A DNA stretch of 64,000 nucleotides from Gammaproteobacteria bacterium (GCA_007693855.1 RECU01000053.1:124001-188000); one strand, 5' to 3'. Counted from the stretch's first letter, positions 47,345 through 56,551 are shown. A program made the numbers and translations. Notes: generated by a model not told the origin, from the sequence alone.

Positions 47345-49038
47345 TCTGCCGAGGACGCCGCTTCGAGCTTCGCCCAGGAATCGCGCAGACTGACCGTACG
47401 GTTCAGTATCAGCCGAGCCTCCCCATCGGCCGCATCGCGGGTGAAATACCCGCTGCGCTCAAGCTGCACCGTCTCCCCGGGTGCGAGCCCGGCCAGTGCC
47501 GGCTCAGCCAGCGCCTCGCTGATCACCACGAGCGACTCCGGATTCAGGGCCTGCAGGTAGTCCCCGCCCGCCTCGGGATCGGCTACCGCAAACAGGCGGT
47601 CATACAGGCGCAGCTCCACCGGCACCGCAGTGTCGGCATGCACCCAGTGGATCGTGCCCTTGACCTTGCGCTCGGCGCCGCTCCCGCCACTGCGGGTCTC
47701 CAGATCGACGCTGCAGCGTAGCGCCACCAGCTGGCCTCCAGCGTCGCGCTCCAGGCCTTCGCAGCGGATGATGTAGGCCCCGCGCAGGCGGACTTCGCCG
47801 CCCGGCTTCAGCCGGTGGAACTTCCGGGGTGGATCCTCCATGAAATCCTCGGCCTCGATGTAGAGCTCGCGACCGAAACTGACTTCGCGGGTGCCGCGCG
47901 AGGCGTCCGCCGGATGATTGGGCAGCGTGACGGTCTCCACCTGCCCTTCCGGCCAGTTCTCGAGAATGACTTTCAGCGGACGCTGGACCGCCAGCCGACG
48001 CTCGGCGTGGGTATTGAGGTGCTCGCGCACGGCACTCTCAAGGGCGCCCATCTCGATGGTGTTTTCCTTCTTGGTGACGCCGACCCTGCGGATGAACTCG
48101 CGCACCGCCTCCGCGGGATAGCCGCGCCGGCGCATGCCGGCCAGCGTCGGCATCCTGGGATCGTCCCAACCGGCGACGATCCCCTTGTCGACCAGCTGGC
48201 TCAGCTTGCGCTTGCTGGTGACCGTGAAGGCAAGATTCAGCCGCGAGAACTCGATCTGCTGGGGACGATGCGGCAAGGCCAGCTGATCCAGCAGCCAGTC
48301 GTACAGTGGCCGGTGATCCTCGAACTCCAGGGTGCACAGCGAGTGGGTGATGCCCTCGAAGGCATCCGAGAGCGTATGCGCGAAGTCGTACATGGGGTAG
48401 ATGCACCAGGCATCGCCGGTGCGCTGATGGGCGACCTTGCGGACCCGGTAGAGCGTTGGATCCCGCAAGTTGATATTGCCCGAAGCCATGTCGATACGGG
48501 CCCGCAGCACGCACTCGCCCTCGGCGAACTCGCCACGACGCATGCGCTCGAACAGCGCGAGATTCTCCTCCACAGTGCGATCGCGGAAGGGACTGGGCCG
48601 GCCCGGCGCGGTCAGAGTGCCCCGATACTCGCGGATCTGCTCGGCGGTCAGGTGATCGACGTAGGCCTTGCCCTGGCGGATCAGGGTCACGGCGCAGTCA
48701 TGCAGGCGCTCGAAGTAGTCCGACGCGTGGGTCAGCCGGTCCTGCCAGTCAAAGCCCAGCCAGGCCACATCCTCGCGGATGGCCTGCGCGTAGGTCTCAT
48801 CCTCGCGCAGCGGGTTGGTGTCATCGAAACGCAGGAAGCAGCGCCCGCCGAACTCCTCCGCCACCCCGAAATTCAGGCAGATCGACTTGGCATGGCCGAT
48901 ATGCAGGTAGCCGTTGGGCTCCGGCGGAAAGCGCGTGACCACGGCGCCCGCGTGCCGGCCCGCGGCCCGGTCGGCCGTAATCCGCTGGCGGATGAAATCA
49001 GCTGGGCTGGCGGCTGGGGCGGGCGGTTGGCTGGACAT
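47329..49038 (-). CDS. glnS: glutaminyl-tRNA synthetase
   Basis: VVTRFPPEPNGYLHIGHAKSICLNFGVAEEFGGRCFLRFDDTNP; LSKRKL-type motif TSKRKLSQLVDKGIVAGWDDPRMPTLAGMRRRGYPAEAVREFI; ATG 49038. Confidence 0.96.
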   Translation of the reverse strand: MSSQPPAPAASPADFIRQRITADRAAGRHAGAVVTRFPPEPNGYLHIGHAKSICLNFGVAEEFGGRCFLRFDDTNPLREDETYAQAIREDVAWLGFDWQDRLTHASDYFERLHDCAVTLIRQGKAYVDHLTAEQIREYRGTLTAPGRPSPFRDRTVEENLALFERMRRGEFAEGECVLRARIDMASGNINLRDPTLYRVRKVAHQRTGDAWCIYPMYDFAHTLSDAFEGITHSLCTLEFEDHRPLYDWLLDQLALPHRPQQIEFSRLNLAFTVTSKRKLSQLVDKGIVAGWDDPRMPTLAGMRRRGYPAEAVREFIRRVGVTKKENTIEMGALESAVREHLNTHAERRLAVQRPLKVILENWPEGQVETVTLPNHPADASRGTREVSFGRELYIEAEDFMEDPPRKFHRLKPGGEVRLRGAYIIRCEGLERDAGGQLVALRCSVDLETRSGGSGAERKVKGTIHWVHADTAVPVELRLYDRLFAVADPEAGGDYLQALNPESLVVISEALAEPALAGLAPGETVQLERSGYFTRDAADGEARLILNRTVSLRDSWAKLEAASSADQGRP

Positions 49039-49286
49039 GATGAACGTCGGTGCTCGGCAGTGGCTGTGGAGTGCTGCGCGGATTGTAATGGATGTCAGCC
49101 CGCCGCACTCCACAGCCGCTACCGTAGCACGCAGACCTGAGCCTGTAGAGCCACGCGTGAATCCAGCCCATCGGTACAGGCGTAGGTGTTGCGCGACAGA
49201 CACAAAACGACACTTGTCGCGCGGTTGGGCTGATGAAGGTGTTGGCGGCGCGCACCCCTGTGGCATTGACCTGTCCCGACAGGCGT

Positions 49287-49300
49287 GATTGTATACAGCC
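49287..49300. promoter_or_regulatory. GntR/FCD-like palindromic site, GATTGTATACAGCC
   Basis: TTGTATACAg core 119 bp upstream of a TonB receptor start; the exact reverse complement of the 14-mer occurs at 53883-53896 upstream of another TonB receptor. Confidence 0.5.
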
Positions 49301-49418
49301 TGACCGGCAGGCTGGGGGGCCGCCGTCAGCACGCGCCAGACAGGGACAAGACTTCGGGGATCGTGCCGCCAGACGTCGAATCAAACCAGCGAATCAAAAA
49401 TCATTTAGAGGACTCGCC

Positions 49419-51899
49419 GTGAGCAAAACCACCGCTACACCGCTTCGTACCGCCGTCCGGCGGGCCATGTTGTTGTCGGGCGTCGGACTCGTGATGGGCA
49501 CGCCCGCCTACGCCCAGATCGACGAAATCGTCGTTACCGCCCGTCAGCGCGCCGAACTGCTGCAGGACGTCCCGGCGTCCGTCACGGCCTTCACCGCCGC
49601 GGACATCACTGACGCGGGTATCGTCCGTCCCGAAGATTTCATCGCGCTGACGCCCGGCGTCACCATGATCAACAGCACCGAAGCCGGTGACCTGCAGGTC
49701 AACATCCGCGGCATCAACACCTCGCGCGACGCTGAAACCAACTTCGCGCTGATCGTCGACGGCGTGCTGCTGACCAATCCGAACGCCTTCAACCAGGAGT
49801 TCGCCAACATCTCGCAGATCGAAGTGGTGAAGGGTCCCCAAGGCGCGCTGTACGGCCGCAATGCCGCGGCCGGCGCCATCATCATCACCACCGAGCAGCC
49901 GGGCAACGAGCTGCTGGGTAACGTCAAGGTCGGCGTGGGCAACAACAACACCTTCACCGGCAGCGGCTCGGTCAGCGGCCCGCTGATCGCCGACACCCTC
50001 TACGGTGGGCTGAATTTCGCCTATCGTGATTCCGACGGCCATTTCACCAATGCGTTCACCGAGCGCAAGGAAGTCGACGACTACAACGAATGGGTGGTCG
50101 GCGGGCGCCTGGTGTGGGACGTGTCCGACGCGCTGACCGTTGACATGAAGGCGCGTTACAGCGAGATCGACTCGGCGGCAATCGGCTTCAACGCCTCCTT
50201 CGCACTGCCGTTCCTGGTCGACGCCTTCGGCAACCCCGATTTCGCGCCGGACGTGAACGACCACCGTTTCGTCTACCAGAACAACGTGGTGCCGCAGAAC
50301 GAGCAGGAGAACCTGAACATCTCGATCAAGGCGGACTGGGATCTCGGCTTCGCCACGCTGACCGGCATCGCCGCGTTCAACGACCAGGAGCAGTACTTCC
50401 TGACGGATGGCACCAGCGCCGCGTTCGGCATCTACTTCGCCGAACCGACCTGTCTGGCCTCGCTGGCCGATCGTGCGGTGGACTTCCCGCAGCCTTCGCC
50501 GTTCTTCAACTTCGGCTCACCGGCAGCGAGCCTGTTGCCTCCCTACTCGGCCACCACCTGTGACGGCTACCAGTACCAGGTGCGCAACCAGGAAGATCTG
50601 TCGTTCGAGCTGCGCCTGACCTCGCCTGGCGATGCCCCCCTGCGCTGGATCGCCGGCGTGAACTACGTCGACATCGACCGCACGGTCATCGTCTCCCAGG
50701 GCGCTGACCTCAACCGCGGCTTCCTGCTCGAGCCCTACGTGCCGCCGACCGGTCCGAACCCGACTGACCTGCTGTTTTTCGATGATTACTCGAACAAGGT
50801 GTTCGCCCTGTTCGGCAACATCGGCTATGACCTGAGAGATGACCTCGAGCTCTCGGTCGCGCTGCGCTATGACCGCGAGCGCCGGCGGGTGCAGAACCGC
50901 GTGCCCACGGATGCCGTGGCACCGTTCATCAACCCCCTTGGGCTGGACGCACCGCCGATCAACCCGGCCCTGCTGTTCGCCGACACCATCCCCGCGCGCT
51001 CTGAGACCTTCAGCCAGCTGCAGCCCAAGCTCAGCCTGACCTGGTCGATCAACGACGAGTGGAGTGTGTACGGCAGTTATGGGGTCGGCTTCCGCAGCGG
51101 CGGCTTCAACTCCCAGGGCGTCGAGGCGACCATCGAAGTGTTCTATACCGACGCCTTCAACGCCCAGCTGTTCAATGCCCGCGACGAGTTCGACAAGGAA
51201 GTCTCCAAGTCTTTCGAGGCGGGCGTGAAGAGCACACTGCTTGATCGGAGATTGTCGCTCAATGCCGCCGTGTTCCACACCAGGGTCGACGACATGCAGT
51301 TCTTCAACTTCTTCGCTGGGCCGTTCGGCCTGCTGCGCGTCGTAACGAATATCGATGAGGTCGACCTGACCGGCGCCGAGGCCGATTTCCGCTTCCGCAT
51401 CAACGACAATTTCACCCTGTACGGTGGCGGCTCGGTGCTGGACAGCGAGATCAAGCGCAACTCCAACCGGCCTTACACGGTCGGTAACAAGGTGCCGATG
51501 GCGCCAACCTACACCTGGAACGTGGGCGGTCAGTTCACCACGCCCATCACACCCGCACTCGACCTCGTGGCGCGCGTAGACGTGAATGGGGTGGGCCCGA
51601 CCTGGTTCGGCGAGGTGCAGGACGGCCCCGACCAGGTGGTCCCGACCCTGTTCAGCTTCTTCTCGGGTGATCCGACGCTGCCGACCGGGGATTTCTCGCG
51701 TACCCGCCGCGATTCCTACGAGCTGGTCAACGCGCGCCTCGGTGTGCGCGCCGACAACTGGAGTGCGACGCTCTGGGCGCGGAACCTGTTCGACAAGAAG
51801 TACCTGCAGGAGATCATTCCCGCGCCGGAGTTCGGTGGCTCGTTCATCCACGACTCGCCGCGCCGGAGCTTCGGTGTGGAGCTGAACTACCTGTTCTGA
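49419..51899 (+). CDS. TonB-dependent receptor
   Basis: GTG 49419: VSKTTATPLRTAVRRAMLLSGVGLVMGTPAYAQIDEIVVTARQRAELLQDVPASVTAFTAADI; IEVVKGPQGALYGRNAAAGAIIITTEQP; GVELNYLF. Confidence 0.95.
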   Translation: MSKTTATPLRTAVRRAMLLSGVGLVMGTPAYAQIDEIVVTARQRAELLQDVPASVTAFTAADITDAGIVRPEDFIALTPGVTMINSTEAGDLQVNIRGINTSRDAETNFALIVDGVLLTNPNAFNQEFANISQIEVVKGPQGALYGRNAAAGAIIITTEQPGNELLGNVKVGVGNNNTFTGSGSVSGPLIADTLYGGLNFAYRDSDGHFTNAFTERKEVDDYNEWVVGGRLVWDVSDALTVDMKARYSEIDSAAIGFNASFALPFLVDAFGNPDFAPDVNDHRFVYQNNVVPQNEQENLNISIKADWDLGFATLTGIAAFNDQEQYFLTDGTSAAFGIYFAEPTCLASLADRAVDFPQPSPFFNFGSPAASLLPPYSATTCDGYQYQVRNQEDLSFELRLTSPGDAPLRWIAGVNYVDIDRTVIVSQGADLNRGFLLEPYVPPTGPNPTDLLFFDDYSNKVFALFGNIGYDLRDDLELSVALRYDRERRRVQNRVPTDAVAPFINPLGLDAPPINPALLFADTIPARSETFSQLQPKLSLTWSINDEWSVYGSYGVGFRSGGFNSQGVEATIEVFYTDAFNAQLFNARDEFDKEVSKSFEAGVKSTLLDRRLSLNAAVFHTRVDDMQFFNFFAGPFGLLRVVTNIDEVDLTGAEADFRFRINDNFTLYGGGSVLDSEIKRNSNRPYTVGNKVPMAPTYTWNVGGQFTTPITPALDLVARVDVNGVGPTWFGEVQDGPDQVVPTLFSFFSGDPTLPTGDFSRTRRDSYELVNARLGVRADNWSATLWARNLFDKKYLQEIIPAPEFGGSFIHDSPRRSFGVELNYLF

Positions 51900-51922
51900 T
51901 CCACCCAGCGGGTCGACCCCAC

Positions 51923-51957
51923 ACACCCGGATGTCCGCAGGGGCATCCGGGTGTTTT
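51923..51957 (+). terminator. Rho-independent terminator downstream of TonB receptor
   Basis: ACACCCGGATG-tccgcagggg-CATCCGGGTGT followed by TTT, 24 bp after the stop codon. Confidence 0.85.
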
Positions 51958-52031
51958 CGTCTGGGGACCGGACGACTCGGGGGCGTCGGCGATAACGCGG
52001 CCACGGCGTACAGCAGACAGGCGGAGTCCGC

Positions 52032-52607
52032 TCAGAGTGCGAACGGCGGCTGAAGCCACAGCGCCGTCTGCGCCATCGACCACCCGAGCAGGCCACCCGC
52101 GAGCACGTCCGTCGGGTAATGCAGGCCAAGGATGACCCGCGAGGCGGCGACCAGCAGCGCAAACGGCACCAGGACGAGGGCGAGCAGCGGGAACCACGCG
52201 ATCGCCAGCGTGGTGAACAGCACCGCATGCAGGGTATGCCCACTTGGAAAACTGTAGCGATCGAGCGGTGGCGCGGCACAGACAATGCCCGCGTGCGACA
52301 CGAAGGGTCGCTCGCGCACCAGACGCCGCTTGAGCACGCCGTAGACAGCCACACCGCACAATGCCGCGATGGCCATCTGCAGGGCGGCGATCCGACCGGC
52401 GGGGCCGAGACCCAGTGCGCAGACCGCCATCAGGACATACCAGAACACGCCGTCGCCCAACCGGCTGACCACGGCGAACAGCCGTCTGACGCCCGGCTGC
52501 CGCGCCAGGGCGTTGATGCGCAGACACAGCTGCTGCTCGAGGAGGTCGCAGACCGCCAGCACGCGTGGCGGACGGCTGCGGGACGGTGTGGCGACCACGG
52601 TTTTCAT
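52032..52607 (-). CDS. PAP2-family membrane phosphatase
   Basis: KRRLVRERPFVSHAG (KxxxxxxRP); DRYSFPSGHTLHAVLFTTL (PSGH); SRVILGLHYPTDVLAGGLLGW (SRxxxxxHxxxD). Confidence 0.93.
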   Translation of the reverse strand: MKTVVATPSRSRPPRVLAVCDLLEQQLCLRINALARQPGVRRLFAVVSRLGDGVFWYVLMAVCALGLGPAGRIAALQMAIAALCGVAVYGVLKRRLVRERPFVSHAGIVCAAPPLDRYSFPSGHTLHAVLFTTLAIAWFPLLALVLVPFALLVAASRVILGLHYPTDVLAGGLLGWSMAQTALWLQPPFAL

Positions 52608-52630
52608 GGCCTGCAGTGTCGCCGCGCGTC

Positions 52631-52659
52631 AAGACAGCACGATGGCAGTTCGCTGACAG
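52631..52659 (-). promoter_or_regulatory. Pho-box-like array of three 11-bp-phased repeats, oriented toward the PAP2 gene
   Basis: Minus strand CTGTCAG-CGAA-CTGCCAT-CGTG-CTGTCTT; each 7-mer has one mismatch to CTGTCAT and exact 11-bp phasing. Confidence 0.55.
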
Positions 52660-52703
52660 TTGCATGAAATCTCGCGCAGCGTCGCGACCGCTGCCCCCGT
52701 GCC

Positions 52704-52732
52704 CCGTCACCTGCCTGTCACGGCGCTGAAAG
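52704..52732 (+). promoter_or_regulatory. Pho-box-like array oriented toward the GT4 gene
   Basis: CCGTCAC-CTGC-CTGTCAC-GGCG-CTGAAAG with 11-bp phasing; first two units close to CTGTCAT/C, third degenerate. Confidence 0.5.
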
Positions 52733-52766
52733 GTGTCGGTAACCTACGGCAGGCTCAATACGGGGC

Positions 52767-53828
52767 ATGCGAATCGCGATCTGTACCGACGCCTGGCAGC
52801 CTCAGATCAACGGCGTCGTCACCACCCTCGGCCATACCCGGAGCCAGCTGGAGACGTTCGGACACGACGTCGAGGTGTTCTCCCCGGCCAGCGGTTTCCG
52901 GACGGTCCCCCTGCCCGGCTATCCGGAGATTCGCCTGCCGGTGAGTCCCGGCGGGCGGCTGGGACGAGTGCTGGCCGCCTTCGCACCCGAGTGCGTGCAC
53001 ATCGCCACGGAAGGTCCCATCGGCTGGTCGGCCCGGCGCTGGTGCCTGCGCCAGGGACAGCCGTTTACGACCTCCTATCACACCCAGTTTCCCGAGTACC
53101 TGCGGGCGCGGCTGCCGGTGCCGGAGCGGTTCAGCTACGCGCTGCTGCGACGATTCCACGCACCCGCCGTGCGCACGCTGGTGCCCACCGCGCAGGTCAG
53201 GGACACGCTTGCCGCGCACGGCTTCGAGCGTCTGGTGCTGTGGACACGGGGCGTGGATACAACCCTGTTCCGTCACGATCGCCCGCCACCACCCGAGCTC
53301 GATCTGCCACGCCCCCTGTGGGTCTACGCGGGGCGGGTGGCGGTGGAGAAGAATCTCGAGGCCTTCCTGGGGCTGGACCTGCCAGGCAGCAAGCTGGTGA
53401 TCGGGGACGGCCCCGCGCGCGCCAGCCTGCAGAAACGCTACCCTGCAGCCCACTTTGCCGGCTACCGCTTTGGCGAAGAGCTCTCCAGCTGGCTGGCGGC
53501 CTGCGATGTCTTCGTGTTCCCAAGTCGCACCGATACCTTCGGGCTGGTCATGCTCGAAGCCATGGCCTGCGGTTTGCCGGTGGCAGCCTACCCGGTGAAC
53601 GGTCCGATCGACGTGGTCCGGCCCGGAATCAGCGGCGTGCTCGACGAGGACCTTGGCCGTGCCTGCACGGGTGCCCTTGCGCTGGAGCGCAACACGGTGC
53701 GTACGGAGGCCTGCCGGCACAGCTGGGGGACTGCCGCGCGCCAGTTCGAAGCTGCCCTGGTCTCAGGAGACGGCCCGGAAGCGAACGCCGAGCGCTCACC
53801 GGGCCCGGCGGACAGCGCCCTGCGCTAA
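52767..53828 (+). CDS. family 4 glycosyltransferase, resembling diacylglycerol glycosyltransferases (SqdX/Agt/MgtA-type)
   Basis: MRIAICTDAWQPQINGVVTTLGHTRSQLETFGHDVEVFSP; FAPECVHIATEGPIGWSARRWCLRQGQPFTTSYHTQFPEYLRARL; LWTRGVDTTLF; VFPSRTDTFGLVMLEAMACGLPVAAYPVNGPIDVV. Confidence 0.88.
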   Translation: MRIAICTDAWQPQINGVVTTLGHTRSQLETFGHDVEVFSPASGFRTVPLPGYPEIRLPVSPGGRLGRVLAAFAPECVHIATEGPIGWSARRWCLRQGQPFTTSYHTQFPEYLRARLPVPERFSYALLRRFHAPAVRTLVPTAQVRDTLAAHGFERLVLWTRGVDTTLFRHDRPPPPELDLPRPLWVYAGRVAVEKNLEAFLGLDLPGSKLVIGDGPARASLQKRYPAAHFAGYRFGEELSSWLAACDVFVFPSRTDTFGLVMLEAMACGLPVAAYPVNGPIDVVRPGISGVLDEDLGRACTGALALERNTVRTEACRHSWGTAARQFEAALVSGDGPEANAERSPGPADSALR

Positions 53829-53882
53829 ACCCGCCGCTGCATCCGCGGCAAAAAAACAACACCATCACCCCGTTGGCCCCGC

Positions 53883-53896
53883 GGCTGTATACAATC
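53883..53896. promoter_or_regulatory. GntR/FCD-like palindromic site, GGCTGTATACAATC
   Basis: Exact reverse complement of the 14-mer at 49287-49300; about 200 bp upstream of the TonB receptor at 54098. Confidence 0.5.
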
Positions 53897-54097
53897 GTCG
53901 GGAAAGCGGGCAGAATCCCGAGATGGGGGTTCGAAGAGGGTGACTTCGGTCGTGGCTCGCGGCCCACTCTCCCGCGAACATCTACGGTGAGCGTCGGTTA
54001 GATGCAACACGCCACGGGATCGCGGACGAACCGCAGGCCCCCGTGGTCGCCGACGCCCACGCAGCCGTTCAATCTCGAATTCAGAGGGAATACCGAC

Positions 54098-56335
54098 ATG
54101 AAATTGCGCAGCATCACGCCCGTGGCCATGGCCGTCACCCTGGCCCTCGGTGCACCCGCCATCGCCCAGGACGCGCCGACCGGCGCCCGGACCCTCGACG
54201 AGGTGGTGGTCACCGCACAGCGTCGCCAGGAAACGGTGCAGGACATCCCGATCGCCGTCTCGGCCTTCGATGCCGGACAACTGCAGCGCGTCGGGGTGCA
54301 GAACACGCTGGACATCAGCCGCCTGATCCCGAACATGACCGGCGGCAACAACACCGGACTGGGCTCGGCGAACGTCTACACCATTCGCGGCCTGAACAAC
54401 ACCGAGTCCATCGCCACCTTCGACCCGCCGGTCGGCAGCTATGTGGATGATGTCTACATCAGCCGGCAGAATGCCAACAACCTCACGCTCTTCGATGTCG
54501 AGCGCATCGAGGTGCTGCGCGGCCCCCAGGGCACGCTGTTCGGTCGTAACACCACCGGTGGCGCGGTCAACGTCATCATGCGCCGGCCGGGCGAGGAGTT
54601 CGGCGGCTATGTGGAAGTCGGCTACGGCCGCTTCAACCGCAAGATCGCCCGCGGCAGCGTCGACCTCCCGGTCAACGATCAGGTGCTGACCAAGTTCAGC
54701 GCCTTCTGGATCGAGGACGACGGCTACGTCGACAACCTCACCACCGGACAGACCATCAACAGCGACGACAACAAGGGTGCACGACTGGATGTGCGTCTGC
54801 TGCCGAACGACGCGATCGTCTGGGACCTGTCGATGGACTACATCGACCAGGATTTCGCCAACCAGGTCAACACTCCGGACGGCAGTCGGCGCATCGCCAA
54901 CAGCGGCCTGCGCACCGACCGCAGCCTGGCCGACCTGGGCCTGACCATCGCCGGTGACAAGCAGTTCATCACCTCCGGCAACGTCACCCGCTCCTGGTCT
55001 GTGACTTCGAACTTCACCTGGGACACGCCCATCGGTGAGGTACAGTCCATCACCGGCTACCGTGACCTGAACCAGCGCTTCCTGCTGGACTTCCTGGATA
55101 TCGGGGTGCCGCCCGGTGGCTTCTCGATCGTCAACAACAGCACCCACCAGCAGTTCACCCAGGAACTGAAGCTGGCTGCCACGACGATGGACGGTGCGCT
55201 GGATTACGTGGTCGGTGTGTTCTACATCGACGAGGACAACCGCACCGACTTCGCAGACCTCATCTTCGGCACGGTGTTCGCCGATCGCATCCTCGACAAC
55301 ACTACCGAAGCCTGGGCCGTCTATGGCCAGGCCGACTACGCGATCACCGATCGCCTCACCGGCACCCTCGGCCTGCGTTACACAGACGAGAAGAAAGACG
55401 CCGACTTCAACCCCAACCCCAATCCGACGGCGGTATTCCGGTTCGCCTCCTCGGATATTGCCGAACTCGGCATTCCGCTGTCCCAGAGCACCAAGATCTG
55501 GACGCCACGGCTGGCCCTGCGCTACGACATCAACGACGAGATGAACGTGTACGCCTCGGCCACCCGCGGGTTCAAGTCCGGCGGCTGGAATGCGCGCGGC
55601 AACACCGCGGTCGAGACCCAGCCCTTCGGCCCGGAGAAAGTCTGGTCGTACGAACTCGGCATGCGCTCGGAGCTGATGGACCGCCGACTGCGCCTGAACG
55701 CCACGGCGTTCTGGACGGATGTCACCGACTACCAGCTGCCCTCGGCATTCAACTTCCCGACGGATGCCGGTGATCGTATCGTCTTCATCACCGGTAACTT
55801 CGCCGGCATGGAGATCAAGGGCCTGGAACTCGAGGCCCTGGCGCTGGCCACCGAGCGGCTGACCGTGTTCGCCAACATCGGCATCATGGATGGCAAGTAC
55901 ACCAAGCTCTCACCGGAAGTTCAGGCCCAGCAGGCGGACTGCATCGCAACCGGCAGTCCTGACAGCTGCAACCGCGGCATCATCCGCGGCGATGGCAGCC
56001 TGGCGCGGCCGCAGCGCCAGCCGGACTACACGGCGGTGATCGGCTTCGACTATGCCTGGCCGATCGCACCGAACCTCGAGCTGATTCCCTCGGCGGCATT
56101 CACCCGCTACGGCAGCCACACGGTCGGGACCAACGACGATGCGGTCTCGAACGTCAGCGGCGGCTACAGCAACCTGATCGCCGCGGTCACCCTGGAGGAG
56201 ACCAGCGGGCTGTGGAGCCTGCGCCTGGAGTGCAAGAACTGCCAGAACCGCGACCAGCTGGTCTCGACGCTGGCCGGGCAGCAGTACTACAACCTGCCGC
56301 GGACCTGGCAGGCGAGCTTCCGCTACAACTTCTGA
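54098..56335 (+). CDS. TonB-dependent receptor
   Basis: MKLRSITPVAMAVTLALGAPAIAQDAPTGARTLDEVVVTAQRRQETVQDIPIAVSAFDAGQL; VERIEVLRGPQGTLFGRNTTGGAVNVIMRRP; QASFRYNF terminus. Confidence 0.95.
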   Translation: MKLRSITPVAMAVTLALGAPAIAQDAPTGARTLDEVVVTAQRRQETVQDIPIAVSAFDAGQLQRVGVQNTLDISRLIPNMTGGNNTGLGSANVYTIRGLNNTESIATFDPPVGSYVDDVYISRQNANNLTLFDVERIEVLRGPQGTLFGRNTTGGAVNVIMRRPGEEFGGYVEVGYGRFNRKIARGSVDLPVNDQVLTKFSAFWIEDDGYVDNLTTGQTINSDDNKGARLDVRLLPNDAIVWDLSMDYIDQDFANQVNTPDGSRRIANSGLRTDRSLADLGLTIAGDKQFITSGNVTRSWSVTSNFTWDTPIGEVQSITGYRDLNQRFLLDFLDIGVPPGGFSIVNNSTHQQFTQELKLAATTMDGALDYVVGVFYIDEDNRTDFADLIFGTVFADRILDNTTEAWAVYGQADYAITDRLTGTLGLRYTDEKKDADFNPNPNPTAVFRFASSDIAELGIPLSQSTKIWTPRLALRYDINDEMNVYASATRGFKSGGWNARGNTAVETQPFGPEKVWSYELGMRSELMDRRLRLNATAFWTDVTDYQLPSAFNFPTDAGDRIVFITGNFAGMEIKGLELEALALATERLTVFANIGIMDGKYTKLSPEVQAQQADCIATGSPDSCNRGIIRGDGSLARPQRQPDYTAVIGFDYAWPIAPNLELIPSAAFTRYGSHTVGTNDDAVSNVSGGYSNLIAAVTLEETSGLWSLRLECKNCQNRDQLVSTLAGQQYYNLPRTWQASFRYNF

Positions 56336-56366
56336 TCGCATTGCCTGACGCGGGGCGATGCCCCGG

Positions 56367-56401
56367 AACCGGCAGCCAGCAGTGGCTGCCGGTTTTTTTT
56401 T
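56367..56401 (+). terminator. Rho-independent terminator downstream of TonB receptor
   Basis: AACCGGCAGCCA-gcag-TGGCTGCCGGTT followed by a T run, 31 bp after the stop. Confidence 0.93.
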
Positions 56402-56551
56402 GCGCGCGGCCCTCTGAAACAATCAAACGAGACTGTTTTTTCCTGCGAAAAATATGTCACCATCGAAGGGTGAGCGCTGCGGTCGCACCGCAGCCACCGA
56501 CGGATGTCCTGCTGGGGGCAGGACGCGACTGCAGACCAGGAGGGGGAGACG

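Noticed and set aside
49039-49332. N-terminal 98-aa extension of the glnS ORF
   Set aside because: Lacks family similarity, and the conserved GlnS N-terminus begins at ATG 49038; the extension also covers the GTATAC regulatory motif.
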